NCBI GenBank assembly: GCA_006937955.1
Contig: SSNP01000007.1
Span: forward strand, 1,895,065 to 1,959,064
Direction: 5' to 3'
Source of the DNA: Pachypanchax playfairii
Taxonomy: Eukaryota > Chordata > Actinopteri > Cyprinodontiformes > Aplocheilidae
Length of the DNA stretch: 64,000 bases
Under the pieces are notes generated by a model. That model was given only the letters and a program-made list of their open reading frames with translations, was not told the origin of the DNA and made no database searches. Shown here piece after piece: positions 36,020 to 47,516 of the stretch. Within the stretch, counting starts at the first letter, position 1. Every line of letters begins with the position of its first letter. The position numbers and the translations under genes were made by a program.

Positions 36020-39000
36020 TCTATATACAAAATGACAAATAATTTTGGTGTCAAGTTTTGAAAAATTAAAAATGTAAGAGAAGTTACAGACCCATGATTC
36101 CAGACAATCTCTGTACACCACAAAGCTGAACCTTCTCACTGAGTCAGAACATGACGGGATTCATTCCATAATTCACAAACGTTATTTATAGCAGCAACAT
36201 ATTTGCGAGTTAGTTTAAGTCAAATCCCTCTGAAGCAGCTTATCTGCTCAGTCGACCAAAACGCGACGATTAACAACTAATTGAGTTTTACAACTTGACA
36301 AAGCAGTGACAGTGACCTTGGGCTGGAGTAAACAAGCAGCACAAACGTGCCACTTATCACACCCAGCTTATTCATGCAAATGCATACCTGAATTTACATA
36401 ATGGAACTGCAATAAAACACAAAGAAGAAGAATTTTCTGTGAGCACTCTTTTGTTTCATTTTTTTCTTATTTTATTTCCTGAAAATTAAGGGAAACGTAG
36501 CAGAACAGCATGACGTGATAGTCTGATAAATGGTCACATAATATTTGTGTCAACGTCCGGTTTTATTTCCAGCCAAGGTGGAACTCACTAAAAATGTTTG
36601 CTTTTAATCCTTCTGTAAAAGAGAGCAAAATAAAGACACAAATATGTTTACAAGTTGTGCAGGAGATAATTTTAAATGCATTTGTAGGACTGGATGGATG
36701 ATAAAAGGTGAGTCACGTCTTCGATTCAAACCCTCAATTATGCAGTTATTTATCTTCCTATTTTATCTGGGATTATTTGCTTTACTTTAGCAAAATAACA
36801 CACTTGTGTTTCTTTATGAATCTGGTGTCACATTACACTCATTTATCCAACTGTTTTATTGAGTGTCAGACAAACTCTGATCCCTCTGCCTAATCGTGTT
36901 TCAGTTGTCAGGAGGTACTTTAAAACCTCCGGGCAAAATGCCCTGCATTTCAAAGATGAATGGAATGTTACTGTTTAGATTTTAGACTAAATCTAAAAAA
37001 TTTTTCTCCCTTTTGAGGATGAAAATGACTTTAAAAAGATGAAAGAAATTAAATATTGTCATGGTTGTTTGATCAAAGTTGATGATACGCAGCCAAAAAA
37101 CACCTGCTGGTTGGACGAATTAATCAAAACTCTCATGATGACTCAAGCTTGAAACATTTAAAGCTGAAGAAGACCAAATATAAGAGTGGGATTCATTCCA
37201 GTGAGCTTGAACTGTAACTTCTTGTAAACCAAAAGGCAATACATAAATACAAAGGAGTGACTACGAATAATTTCATTGAATAACTTTCTTTAATGTAATA
37301 TGATGTAATACATTTTAAGATTTATTGAAGACAGCTTGAGAAAACAAGAAAAGTAACAATGTTTTTAGATGAAGTCATGTAGATGAAAAATGGACCTCAT
37401 GAATAAATAGTTTAAAAATACAGACATGCAGGTGATGCTTGAGTGAAATGGGGTTTTCAAGGTCCACTTCTGTTCACGTTATATAAATCCAACGTCTATA
37501 CGAGCCAATGAAGTTCTACAGAGACCATTCTGATATCTGTATCAAGTCTAAAATGTATTTTGGCACCTTTTTTGAAAGAGTAAGAGCACGAACATCCTGG
37601 TTACTGGGAAAGTAAAAACAATCATTATCTTGCATTGACAGTGTTTGTTCATATTACTGACAGAGAATCACAAGCTGATGTAATAACTTATAACTTATAT
37701 GCTATGCAGAGCAATAAATCATCTAATGCTTTTAAAATCAAACATTTGCACAGAATCTGTTTCATTTTGTGATGAAATGATGTTTTTTGTTTGTTTTTCC
37801 TAATTCTGTCTCAGTTATTTCTATAAAGAAACAAAACATTTGTGTTCTTTCATAATTCTCCAATTATTACAGAAACATTTCACAGTATTGTTAAGTGAAT
37901 TCTACATTCTATTACAATAATGTGGTTGTTAATGTGTTTTTCTTTTTTTCTGCTGCTGCTGCACAACAACCCAATATAAATTTGAGAAAACTTTAATCAC
38001 ATTTCTGACTGTTTTCTTACCGGCAGGTTCTGCAGAGACTTGAATAATACTGTTTAAGTGTCATTAACACGTCTGTTAACCATCGTCCACTCCAGCTTCC
38101 ACACAGGGGCTCTCGAAATATTTGTCATTGTTCGTCGTCCATCTTTTCAGTTCAAGTAGTTTCCATTTAGAGCCGAGACTGTAATTTGTTTGAAACACTC
38201 GTGTTTCTACAGTTCAGCTTATGAGCTTCAATTTATTGGACTTATTAATTTGATAATACAATTTCTTCGGAGTAGCACTAAAAAGATCCTGAGTACCTCA
38301 ACTGGTACTTGTTTGAGAGTATTAGAACCAGACTGTGTATCTTAACAACACAGTACTTTGTTTTTAAGTTTCTTCTTTTAGAAAATGTGCAGATGTGGCA
38401 TCAGATAATCATAAATGTGTTTACACACTGACTTGTGTCAACGTTTCATAATTAGAACAAACAAGTCACATGAACAGTTTTTCTACAGGAAAGTTTCACT
38501 GTTTGAATGTTTTGTATGACGGTACGGGACACCATGAGGGACACAAACACTATATGGTAGCTCCAGAAAAGACACAGAAAGCAAACAGACAAAATCAGGA
38601 AAAAGAGTGAAATTAGAGCAGGATGCACAATGAGAATAGAATACATAGTAGCTTTTATTTATCTGAAAATACAACTTTACCTGCTCCTCCATAAAACCAG
38701 GGTTTTAAATAGTCCTAAAACGTCAGGCTCATAGGTTTAGTGTTGGTGTGTACTGTGTTTGTGAGTATGTTTGCTGCTTCACTCAAAGGAGAGTTGCATT
38801 TGCATAAAACAGCATATTGTAAGGTCATTATTTGTCACTCGTGAATTATTTTAATTGGACTGATGTCAGCGTGGAGTTTTGTACTTAAACAACCTTTTGT
38901 CAGGTTCAAATGGCTTTTACTGAAACTCAAAGTGTCCCACAATCCTCTTCACTCAGAGAGTGGGCTTGTGTGCAGTACTGAGTGTGTAACATGGAGAAGT

Positions 39001-39285
39001 GCTCGACAGCATTACAGCAAAATAAATAACCTATAGCAGTGACATTTATGGTAAATTTAGGGTTAAAAATCCTTGGAGAGCAGACGGCAACTCAGTCACA
39101 GTCCCATCACACTGTAGCATATAATCCATTCTTCAAAGTCATTAAATCAGCAAGAACTTACCAGCAGAACGTGCATCGATTCTAGAAGAACTTTTCAATA
39201 CAGACCTAATTTACTTACGTGTTCGTGCAAGACTGAAGCAGGAAATTACCAACTTCTTATAAGGTTTCATTTTTAATGTTAATTT
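36020..39285. other. AT-rich stretch with one candidate micro-exon
   Basis: Mostly featureless. An Oct-like ATGCAAAT lies near 36,376. Two small adjacent hairpins lie at 36,911-36,943: GGAGGT with ACCTCC, and GGGCA with TGCCC. Confidence 0.4.
36663..36707 (+). CDS. Possible upstream exon of Gene C
   Basis: Two alternative acceptors (gtgcag before 36,663, tttgtag before 36,688) share a strong donor, aaaag then gtgagt. In the only phase that joins to the next exon at 42,449 the frame is open and reads DNFKCICRTGWMIK. The last base completes a glycine codon with that exon. The peptide is too short to judge and no exon further upstream was found. Confidence 0.25.
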
Positions 39286-39289
39286 TAAA

Positions 39290-39715
39290 AACAACCTCAC
39301 CACATCACTTCCTTGTTTCCTCTTTCAGCTTTTGATATTTCTCAAGCTTCTCATGTCCTTTCTTCTTGATGTTACTGTCATTTGTTGCTCCATCAATCAA
39401 ATCTACTTACCTTCTTCTGTTGTTTGTTGACACCATAATGTCTAGTTGGTTAGCCACCATGTGTTTGTTCATGTGCATTTGAAAGTCTAACAGCATCTTG
39501 CAGCATCTTTCATTCTCCATCATTCTTGTTCCACTTTGACTGCAGGACCAGATCGTACACAGATGTGTTGCCATTTGATAATGATGTTCCTTAAACACTT
39601 CACCTGCCTGCATCTGACATCTTGCTTTTATTGTGCAGGACTGTTTCAGCTTTTGTACAGTCTGAACTTTGGGTCCTGTCTGAAGTGGTAGACCCAAACT
39701 CATTTAGTCCTGAGC
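39290..39715 (-). pseudogene. Non-LTR retrotransposon relic, restriction-like endonuclease region
   Basis: On the minus strand the frame reads CTIKARCQMQAGEVFKEHH, then MENERCCKMLLDFQ, then HMVANQLDIMV, and continues after a frame break with NDSNIKKKGHEKLEKYQ. I recall the same order at the C-terminus of fish LINE-like polyproteins with a restriction-enzyme-like endonuclease (R2/NeSL-like), where the equivalent segments read ANQPDIVVVDKQQKK and VIDVAIP. A spurious donor-like gtaagt falls at the frame break. The reverse transcriptase is absent. Confidence 0.65.
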
Positions 39716-40046
39716 TGCCTGGATTAGTGCCACCGTGATGTCCTCCAGTCAACTCAGCCACTGATTGGATTTGTTCCTCAACCTGCTGCTGTTGTCGTGT
39801 GGTCCTTTTCCCTCCCTAACAGTTCCTCCTCCTCCGCATTCGGATATTGGGATGGTGTTCAGAAGACAATCTGTATTTATGTTTCTGCCTGGCTCCTCTT
39901 TTTCTGCTGCAAATCTGACAAATTACCCTCTTCATGGTTGTGAGCTCTTCATTATTTATTGATGAATTTGTGTATTTTTTATTTATTTATGAGAATGTGT
40001 CTGCAGCAGCACTGTGGTGTTTGGCTCTGACACTAAAATCTATCAT

Positions 40047-40614
40047 TTAAAGAGACCATTTCACACAAATTTCAGGACTTTGTGGTTATTTCTTAAGTAT
40101 TAACCTGTAATATGAAACATTTTACATCTTAATAAAAAACGTTAGGAAACACTGATTAACAGACCTTTCAATCTCTCTGCGTCAAGATTCGGCTGGCTTC
40201 GTCAGGCTACGGGCTGCAACTCATTAATATTCATTATGTAAATTTGCTGGACTCAGATTGGCTAACAAACTAGCCTATGAGAGCAAGGTCCTGCCCCTCT
40301 GCGCATGGCAACAGCGCACAGAATCTCTCCCAGTTTGATACGTGTTTATGCTACAGCTTTTAGCCAGCAGCATGCTAGGCGTGGGTTCAACTGCGGGAGC
40401 AGATGACTACTAACGAACAAAGGAGTTGTGACGAAACAAGTACCAGCTGTTCGAACTCGGGTTTTATTGAAACCTGTGTAGTTTGAGAGATAAAAACTGA
40501 AAGAGAAGTTGTTGACCTGTTTTCACCCCCACTATGAAGGTAAGAACACCTGTGGAGCTAAAATATTCAACAAAAACCTCAGAAAAAACGTTTTTAATGG
40601 AAGGACCTCTTTAA
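40047..40614 (+). mobile_element. TTAA-flanked DNA element, family 2 copy B (568 bp)
   Basis: TTAA at 40,047-40,050 and 40,611-40,614 enclose ends AGAGACCATTTC (left) and AGAGGTCCTTCC (right, reversed). It is the inverted counterpart of 35,270-35,850, and the asymmetric CATTTC and CCTTCC ends swap sides as expected for inversion. The two copies differ by many substitutions and small indels. Confidence 0.8.
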
Positions 40615-40619
40615 ACATC

Positions 40620-41140
40620 AGCAAAATCCTTAATCCAATTTCAACTCTCGACTTTTGGAAGTAGTGAATTTAGATAAATTATACTCAGTTTGCCATTTGT
40701 TACATGTCTTTAGGTTTAGTTAACATCGGGCTCTGAGGGCTTTAGAATTTGAATTCAGTAGGTTGACAATTTCTGACCTTTTCTTATGAAGAATAAGAGT
40801 TCTACATATATTCCATCACAGGGACAAACTGTAAAGACATATTCTGTTCGAGACATTATTTAAATGATGAGGTGAATTAAAATACACCAATGCCAGATCA
40901 AATGCAATAACATTAAATGTGGGTTTTTTTTCATATTTTTAAAATGCCTTTTTTAATTTATTCTTAGATAAATAAAGTGTTCCAGTATATGTAAATGTAG
41001 GATCCTGTATTCATTGTAAAATTCAAATGCAATGCCTTAAGAGTTTCCTATCTCAAACAGTATCTAATAATTCTCAATGAAGTAATTAAAATATAAGTTT
41101 GAATTATTAAACTTTTACTCTTAGCAGTTCATGTGAAAAT
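40620..41140. other. Nothing recognised
   Basis: AT-rich; no gene or repeat seen. Confidence 0.4.
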
Positions 41141-41146
41141 CTTTGA

Positions 41147-41469
41147 TGTGTGTGTGTGTGTGTGTGTGTGGGTGTGTGTGGGTTTGTATTTCTGACCTCC
41201 TGGGGACCCGTTTCCTGACTTTTACTATCTTTCTGGGGTCCGAGGGTTCTTGTGGGGACCGAAGCCTGGTCCCCATGAGGGGGACTCCCCTTTTTAGGGT
41301 TAGGGGTTAGGTTTATAGGTATGGTGTGAATAGAGTTTTAGTTAGTCTTAGGGTTAGTTATAGATCAGTAATGGTTAAGGTTAGGAAAAGGGTTTGGGTT
41401 AGGTATAAATCTAGTTACTAAAATCAATGGAAGTCAATGGACGGTCCCCATAAGGATACCAAAACACAC

Positions 41470-41505
<36 letters not shown>
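41147..41505 (+). repeat. Single TG/core block: 290-bp core between TG microsatellites
   Basis: TG repeats at 41,147-41,180 and 41,471-41,505 flank a 290-bp core (41,181-41,470). The core contains gacctcctggggacccgttt, telomere-like variants such as ttagggttaggggttagg, and aatggaagtcaatggacggt. By eye the core is identical to the first two cores of the array at 56 kb. Confidence 0.9.
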
Positions 41506-41508
<3 letters not shown>

Positions 41509-41509
41509 G

Positions 41510-42445
41510 TCCTCACATTGTTATTTAAAACTTTCCCAACCTCATGTTGATTTGTTATTGAGTAACGAGTAGAAAATTAATATAATTAGTGTAAATGTAG
41601 TCTCACATAACAGAGCAGCATGTTGACAAGCCAGCAGTTATGCATCCTTTTTTGTATCAAAGTATTTGTCAGTTGGAATCACATCTGTGAGCATATCAGC
41701 GTTACATAAAGAAAGAAACACACGAGGGGAAACGCTACAGGAGACGTGAGATCGGGGTCTTTCTCCCTTTGGCTCAGACCAAAAACAAGACAGTAAGCTT
41801 CCTAAAATAACCCCTTGTGTTGTTGAGAAAGTCACCAGCTACCAGGGTGGATTAAAGTCAGAGAGAAGCAGCCAGATGTTAAGACTTTTAATGAGATGCA
41901 GAAAAATAACAATATATTGAATTGTATAACGTCTGAAATGTTGAAATCAGCAGAGCTTTGCATCACATTGATGATAGTGGGTGTCAACCAACATACTGTA
42001 AGTAACACACAAAGGAAGAAGAACAGGAAGCCATTTGTAAATGATAAGTGATGATACCTGAACATCCTGTGCTGTAGTGGAGTGTGACTCTGCAGATCTT
42101 TGTTCTGTGTTTTGGAGGGTTTATTCATATTATTTACTCACTGTGGATCTCTACAGGAGGTTGAGCAACTGATCAGTCAGCCAGTTAATTAGTCTGATAA
42201 GACAAGTGTTTAACACGTTGCACTACACCCTCCTCCATATTAATCTTAGCATTGTTTTTGAGGTTGCCAAATCTGTCAACCCCCTGTTAACTCAATCTGG
42301 CAAGCTCTGTGCTTATGAATCTCTTTGTGTCCGTCCAGCTCCTTCTCCTAGCTGCTGATTGGTCCTCTGAGCTTCAGCATATATTGAACTGCTCGATCTA
42401 AAGTTCAGTTCTGTTCATTAACCTGTTTATTTTCTAATGATTTTA
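41510..42445. other. Nothing recognised
   Basis: Lies upstream of the first confident Gene C exon. An acceptor-like site before 42,159 is followed quickly by a stop. Confidence 0.4.
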
Positions 42446-42448
42446 CAG

Positions 42449-42480
42449 GGAACTTCATGGACACAGTAGAGAGAAATACT
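42449..42480 (+). CDS. Gene C exon a (32-bp micro-exon)
   Basis: The acceptor tttctaatgattttacag ends at 42,448 and the donor gtaagtacc starts at 42,481; both are near consensus. The frame that skips the first two bases is open and reads NFMDTVERNT, ending in phase 0. The next confident exon starts in phase 0. Gene C has not been recognised. The other frames contain a stop or do not join. Confidence 0.5.
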
Positions 42481-42484
42481 GTAA

Positions 42485-43425
42485 GTACCAAACAACGAAA
42501 AGGGAAAAAAAAAATCCCCAGTTCTGCAACAGGTCATGCTAAGATCAAAGTAAAGCAAATTAAATACAGCAAATGAAAACGCAATTAAAACCAGATGAAC
42601 TGATTCTGATTTTTTAGCAAAACAGCCTCGACCAACGCCAACAGTCAATGAAATATTATTTTATTGTTGCTGGTTCAGATTCTGCATGTCTGGTGTTGCT
42701 GTCCTGCAGTTAACGTTCAGCCTTTTCATGTTTAATGTTCAATTTCAGCCTGTTTTATTCTCAGTGACCTTGGTTTTCTTCTGCAGAGGGACTTTAATGT
42801 CAAGGCTTGTCACTGGTCAGATGATTTAAAGATTTTGTTGGTAACACTGCATCATAAAATCTGTGTTACAGCCAAACTTTCCATCAGTGTCAGAGTTATT
42901 CCCCTGTGACCCTGCACGATCCGATCTCCACATTAACGTAGAGAGTCCATGATCTTTGGTGACCACGAAAGAGCAGCTGGTTGCCCCAGTAAAGAGGAAA
43001 AAAAACCACGTGGAAGTGAAGATGTCAAAGTTGAATTACTGTCTCACTTTCCATAGTAAGTCAGTCAGAGCTGAACTGTGGGACAGAACCTTCAGTATAT
43101 ATGGTGCATTTTGATTCACCTCATAATTCAAGCAATGTATCAGGGTGATAGGTCTCTGCAGCTTCTCCCTTTGACCTCATGAACGTTAGAAATGTTCCAA
43201 ATCTACATTCACACGTGTAAAACTCTTCTTCTACAAGTATTTCATATGATAAGTTCAAATGTTTTCACCAGTGAAAATTGGATGTGGAATGTATGTGATC
43301 ACATGTCATACACATGTGTGCTTGACATATTTTTTACCTGTGAAAACATGATTTCCATGATTTGTTTTTTTTTTTGGAAGTGTAAATAAAATAATTCTTC
43401 TTAATTATTTTGTTCTTTACATAAT
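42485..43425. other. Gene C intron, nothing recognised
   Basis: No repeat or exon signal seen. Confidence 0.4.
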
Positions 43426-43429
43426 TGAA

Positions 43430-44217
43430 TGTGTTGACAACAAAATCACACAAAAATTATCAATGGAAATCAGATGTATCGACCCATGGAGGTCTGTATT
43501 TGGAGTCACACTCAAAATTAAAGTGGAAAAACTCCAGGCTGATCCAACTTTGATGTGACGTCCTTAAAACAAGTCAAAATGAGACTCGGTTGTGGGTGTG
43601 GCCTCCACGTGCCTGTACGACCTCCCTACAACACCTGGGCAGCTCCTGATGAGGTGATAGGTGGTCTCCTCCTCTCAGACCTAGACTAAAGCATCCACCA
43701 ACACCTGGACAGTCTGTGGTGCAACGTGATGTCCCAGATGTGCTCAGCTGGACTCAGGTTCTGGGGAATGGGCGGGGCCAGTCCATAGCATCAATGCCTT
43801 CATCTTGCAGGAATTGCTGACATACTCTAGCCATGTGAGGTCTAGATGTGTCTTGCATTAGGAGGAACCCAGGACCAACTGCACCAGCATGGTCTCACAA
43901 GGGGTCTCAGAATCTCATCTTGGTACTTAATGACAGTCAGGCTACCTCTGGCGAAGACATGGAGAGCTGTGCCGCCCCCCAAAGAAATGTCCGGCACACC
44001 ATTACTGACCCACTACCAAAGTGGTCTGTAGTCATCACCTGCAGAACCATTCTTTAATTTCTTGCTAATTGCTAATAACTTCCTCCTGTTGTGTATTCCA
44101 TTTGCACAACAGCATGTGACATTGTCAGTGTTGCTTCTTAAGTGGACAGTTTGATTTCACAGAAGTCTGATTGGCTTGGAGTTACATCGTGCTTTGAAGT
44201 ATTTTTTGAGCAGTGTA
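43430..44217 (-). pseudogene. Internally deleted Tc1/mariner-type element in a Gene C intron
   Basis: Its minus strand starts with the terminus TACACTGCTCAAAAAATA (44,217). The coding remnant runs from about 44,020 down to 43,600 and includes RPHMARVCQQFLQDEGIDAM with DWP, then, one frame over, NLSPAEHIWDI. This is the C-terminal DDE part of a transposase where intact relatives have NARPH, DWPARSPDLNPIEHIWD. The consensus I recall is about 1 kb longer. Here the sequence jumps near 44,020 from the middle of the gene to its 5' flank, removing the DNA-binding domain and first catalytic residue. The left terminus is not recognisable. Confidence 0.75.
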
Positions 44218-44219
44218 TA

Positions 44220-45850
44220 ATTTTACCTGCATCGGCGTCTCGATCACCAAAGTCATCAAAATCATATATTTTTATTTAACTTGAGAGTATAGCTGTAACT
44301 TATTTGAGTTATAACTTATCCTGAGGTTTATCTGAAAGAAAAATCTGTTCATTTAAATTGGAGTTACAGTGTGAGTGCTCACATTCGATGAAATTGCAAA
44401 ATAATAAGTTTTATGTTAGAACAGGACGTGTTTTGGGTAAAATCACTGTATTGATTAATGGCATTTTTTCAGTGCTAGGACAGGGCTTTAGATTTGAAAA
44501 GGTGTGAAAGTAGTTGTGCAGGTAAGGCAAGAGAGGACAGAGGGATCAGGAAGCAGAGCCATTTTGTTTTAGTTGATATCCTCCTCAGTGACACCCTCTT
44601 CCTCAGGGTGTTGTGACATCCAAAGGACATGTCTAAGCATGTTTTATCAGTCTTTGCAACACACACACACCAGCACAGACAGCTTGATACCTGCTGTGGT
44701 CTTGGCCTAAGAAGAGTGTGCATGGTGCAAGTGTTTGATAACAAACCTGCTGTGGAAGATTAAGCTGGTGCCTCTTAGTACTAACCCATTTTTCATCTTT
44801 GACACAAACTCATGATCCAACTTCAAATTCCAGAAGACAGTTAGATCAAACAGATATCAGCTTGAATAAGGAAGGAATACTTCAGTTTTCACAGACATCT
44901 GTATGTGTGCTACATCATTGGGTGGCCTCTTGTAAGCCTGACTATTTCTGTCCTGCACATGATGCGGAAAGCCTCCCAGCAGCATGTATGACCCAGCAGT
45001 TCATATGTGTGACCATCCAGTGAGCACATGACAAATGCACTGAAGCTGAAGCACAGATTGACGTCAGAGCAGTTTTGGACAACCTGTAATCTGGACTTGA
45101 GAGACTTTGAATTACATGAACTATTTGTTGTTTTGAAGAAATGTTGATGGTCAGAAACGGGACTAAGCATTACAAAAATCCTCTGATAAATTAAAGTCAG
45201 TGTTTCAGATCTTTGGAATTGTAGTCCAGTAGAAATCTTATGGATAAATAATACTTTTCCTACTGTAGAAATCTTTTTCAGTCACTTCCTTTTGGATAAA
45301 TTGGGAGCAGCCTGACGAGTTTACAGCAGGTCTAAGTGGGGCCAACACACAGTGGATTGCTATCATCTCTAAACAACTCAAGTCTGAAAACTTTCATAGT
45401 GGTTCTGTACAAAAGCTTTTCTATAAACTTTCATCAGAAGTTTTGCATTACACGGTTATTTACAGATATTTTTGGGGTTATTTTCAAATGCAAATACCGT
45501 TAGCTGCAGTTAGCTGCATCACTTCCTGTGCAGCCTTGAGCTCATTTAGCAGGGAAAAGCTGTGAAGCTGACACTGTTTATAATCGAATGTCCGCATTAA
45601 CGGCTACAGTTTTTGAATGTTACCTGTTAGTATTTTTTACAGAAACCCACTTCAAAAGATCTGAACTATCCCCTTCAGTCTTATATAAGATGTGTTTAAT
45701 GTGGATTTGCCTAGTAGGAGTTAGGTTTGAAATTTTTTTGAAAACCCATTTAAAATTGTTTATGACTAATCCTGACATTTAGTGTCCACGCTAATGTTTG
45801 ATCTAATAAAATGTTTTTGGGTTCTTTACTTTCTCTATCCTCCATGTCTG
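44220..45850. other. Gene C intron, nothing recognised
   Basis: No exon or repeat recognised; an acceptor-donor pair near 44,472-44,520 has no open frame. Confidence 0.4.
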
Positions 45851-45853
45851 CAG

Positions 45854-45955
45854 ATTGAAACAGAAACATTGGGTGTGCGTTATCTCCTGCAGCCAGTGCA
45901 GCAGCTGGTCAGAGGGGAGGATGAGCGGAGAGAGAGAGAGAGAGAGAGAAGAAGG
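45854..45955 (+). CDS. Gene C exon b, containing a (GA)n tract
   Basis: The acceptor ctccatgtctgcag ends at 45,853 and the donor gtgaga starts at 45,956. The exon is 102 bp, phase 0 at both ends, and encodes 34 residues: IETETLGVRYLLQPVQQLVR, then GEDERRE and alternating ER/RR. The second half is made by an AGAG microsatellite, so a length polymorphism would insert or delete charged residues or shift the frame. The first 22 residues have normal codon composition and look like a helical segment. No family was recognised. Confidence 0.65.
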
Positions 45956-46463
45956 GTGAGATGACGATACAACAGAAAACGGATTTTATTAAGTAAAAGT
46001 AACAGCATTTATTCAGAAGTAGATATGTGCAGTCCATGTCCATCCAATTCATCTTAAATCAATACAGAAAATTCAGGTTAATTACAATCTAATAACTACA
46101 GCTGTAATTAGCAGGTTCAAAGCCATCTGTTGAATTTACCTTATTTGTGCTTTTAAATTTACAGTAATGATTAATAGCAGTGTGTTTATGTTTACATACT
46201 ACATGGTCATATGCTCGAAGAGGGATTATAGTTATGGTAAAGAGTAAACCCATTAACAGTAAGTCTTCATAAATCATAACATCTGGAGATAATCCTCCCA
46301 TAATCCTCTCTGAGGGGAATTTGGCCTTTTCATCTTTATATTGTTTCATCTTATTGAGGTTTGGTATATTTTTTGTGCCTTGACGTCCTGCAGCATTTTA
46401 TTTGGGCTGACGGCTTGGACTTTGCCTGGTTCTTTAACAGGAACTCTGTTTTTTTATTTGCAG

Positions 46464-46568
46464 GTGTTTTGGGCTGTTAAATGCTCCAATTTGGGCCAAG
46501 CATCAGCTGTTGCGCAGATGGTCTTGTTAGTGACTCCAGAAGTTTATGACCGACTCAGTGGCTGGAAG
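46464..46568 (+). CDS. Gene C exon c
   Basis: The acceptor tttttttatttgcag ends at 46,463. A 105-bp open frame in phase 0 encodes VFWAVKCSNLGQASAVAQMV, then LLVTPEVYDRLSGWK, and ends at a weaker donor, aag then gtgcat. Reading on would stop two codons later. The phase matches both neighbours and the peptide is balanced and hydrophobic-periodic, as in a folded helical protein. Unrecognised. Confidence 0.65.
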
Positions 46569-47130
46569 GTGCATTGATGATAGAACTGCAAAACGAGCCC
46601 AATTCATCGTCCCATCAAAACTTTATAGTTAGTATGAAGTATTTGTGCCAAAATATGCAGTTTGTTTTTGTGCAGATGTTCTGATGAGCATGCGTATTAT
46701 CTCCTTTTTCTGCCTAAAAGACATTGTTCCAGAAGTCTAATCCTTTTTTCAGGTGCAGCATTACAGATGTAAGCGGTGCTGCTAAACGCTTCATTATTTC
46801 CATCGTTAAATGAGACGCTTGGATTTTCTCACCGTGCAGGTAATTATCCTCCTTCAGAAATATCCAAAGAATTTTTTTTTTTACTTTCTGAAACAAGTCT
46901 GAACAAAGTTCAGTTTAATCAAGGTGGAAATATATTTCTCAAGATGCATAAGTCACAATCATCCGTCTTTATCTTATAATTGGATTTGCGACTTCTTGCC
47001 ACTGATGCACAAAAACAGAACCAGCGAAGAGATTGTATCTTTGTGAAATAACGTTTATTTTCTCATTATTTGACTTTCACTCTATGTGCAGCTCACATGT
47101 GTTTAAACGCAGTAGCATTTCAATTTCCAG

Positions 47131-47272
47131 CTCAGACTGGTTGTCACTCTGATGAAACAGCTGGAGGGAGCAGATGTGACAGAGTCTGGGGGGAGGCACA
47201 AGGCCACAGGCCATCACACACAGAATCTGGCTTTATGTCGGAACCTGAATCACTGGGTCAACGCATACCAGG
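47131..47272 (+). CDS. Gene C exon d
   Basis: The acceptor gcatttcaatttccag ends at 47,130. Phase 0 gives 47 residues, beginning LRLVVTLMKQLEGADVTESG and ending CRNLNHWVNAYQ, plus one base before the donor gtggaa. The single leftover G joins the TT that opens the next exon to make valine. The donor is not strong, but the phase match with exon e supports it. Unrecognised. Confidence 0.6.
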
Positions 47273-47516
47273 GTGGAAAAACCTGCTCATTATTCATGCT
47301 AATTATTGCTGAGAGATGCATTGTTGCATGTTGTAACTCCATTTTCATTAATAGAGACGGATCACCTCATTCTCATGTCTGCTGCTACTTGTTTATTCTT
47401 TGTAATTTGACTTTTTCTGCCAGTTTTTTCTTAAAACTTCTATTGTAAACACGCGCCACCTTTGTTACGATGGACACTTCATGAGTAAGACACATTCATA
47501 CAATTTATATGTTTAT

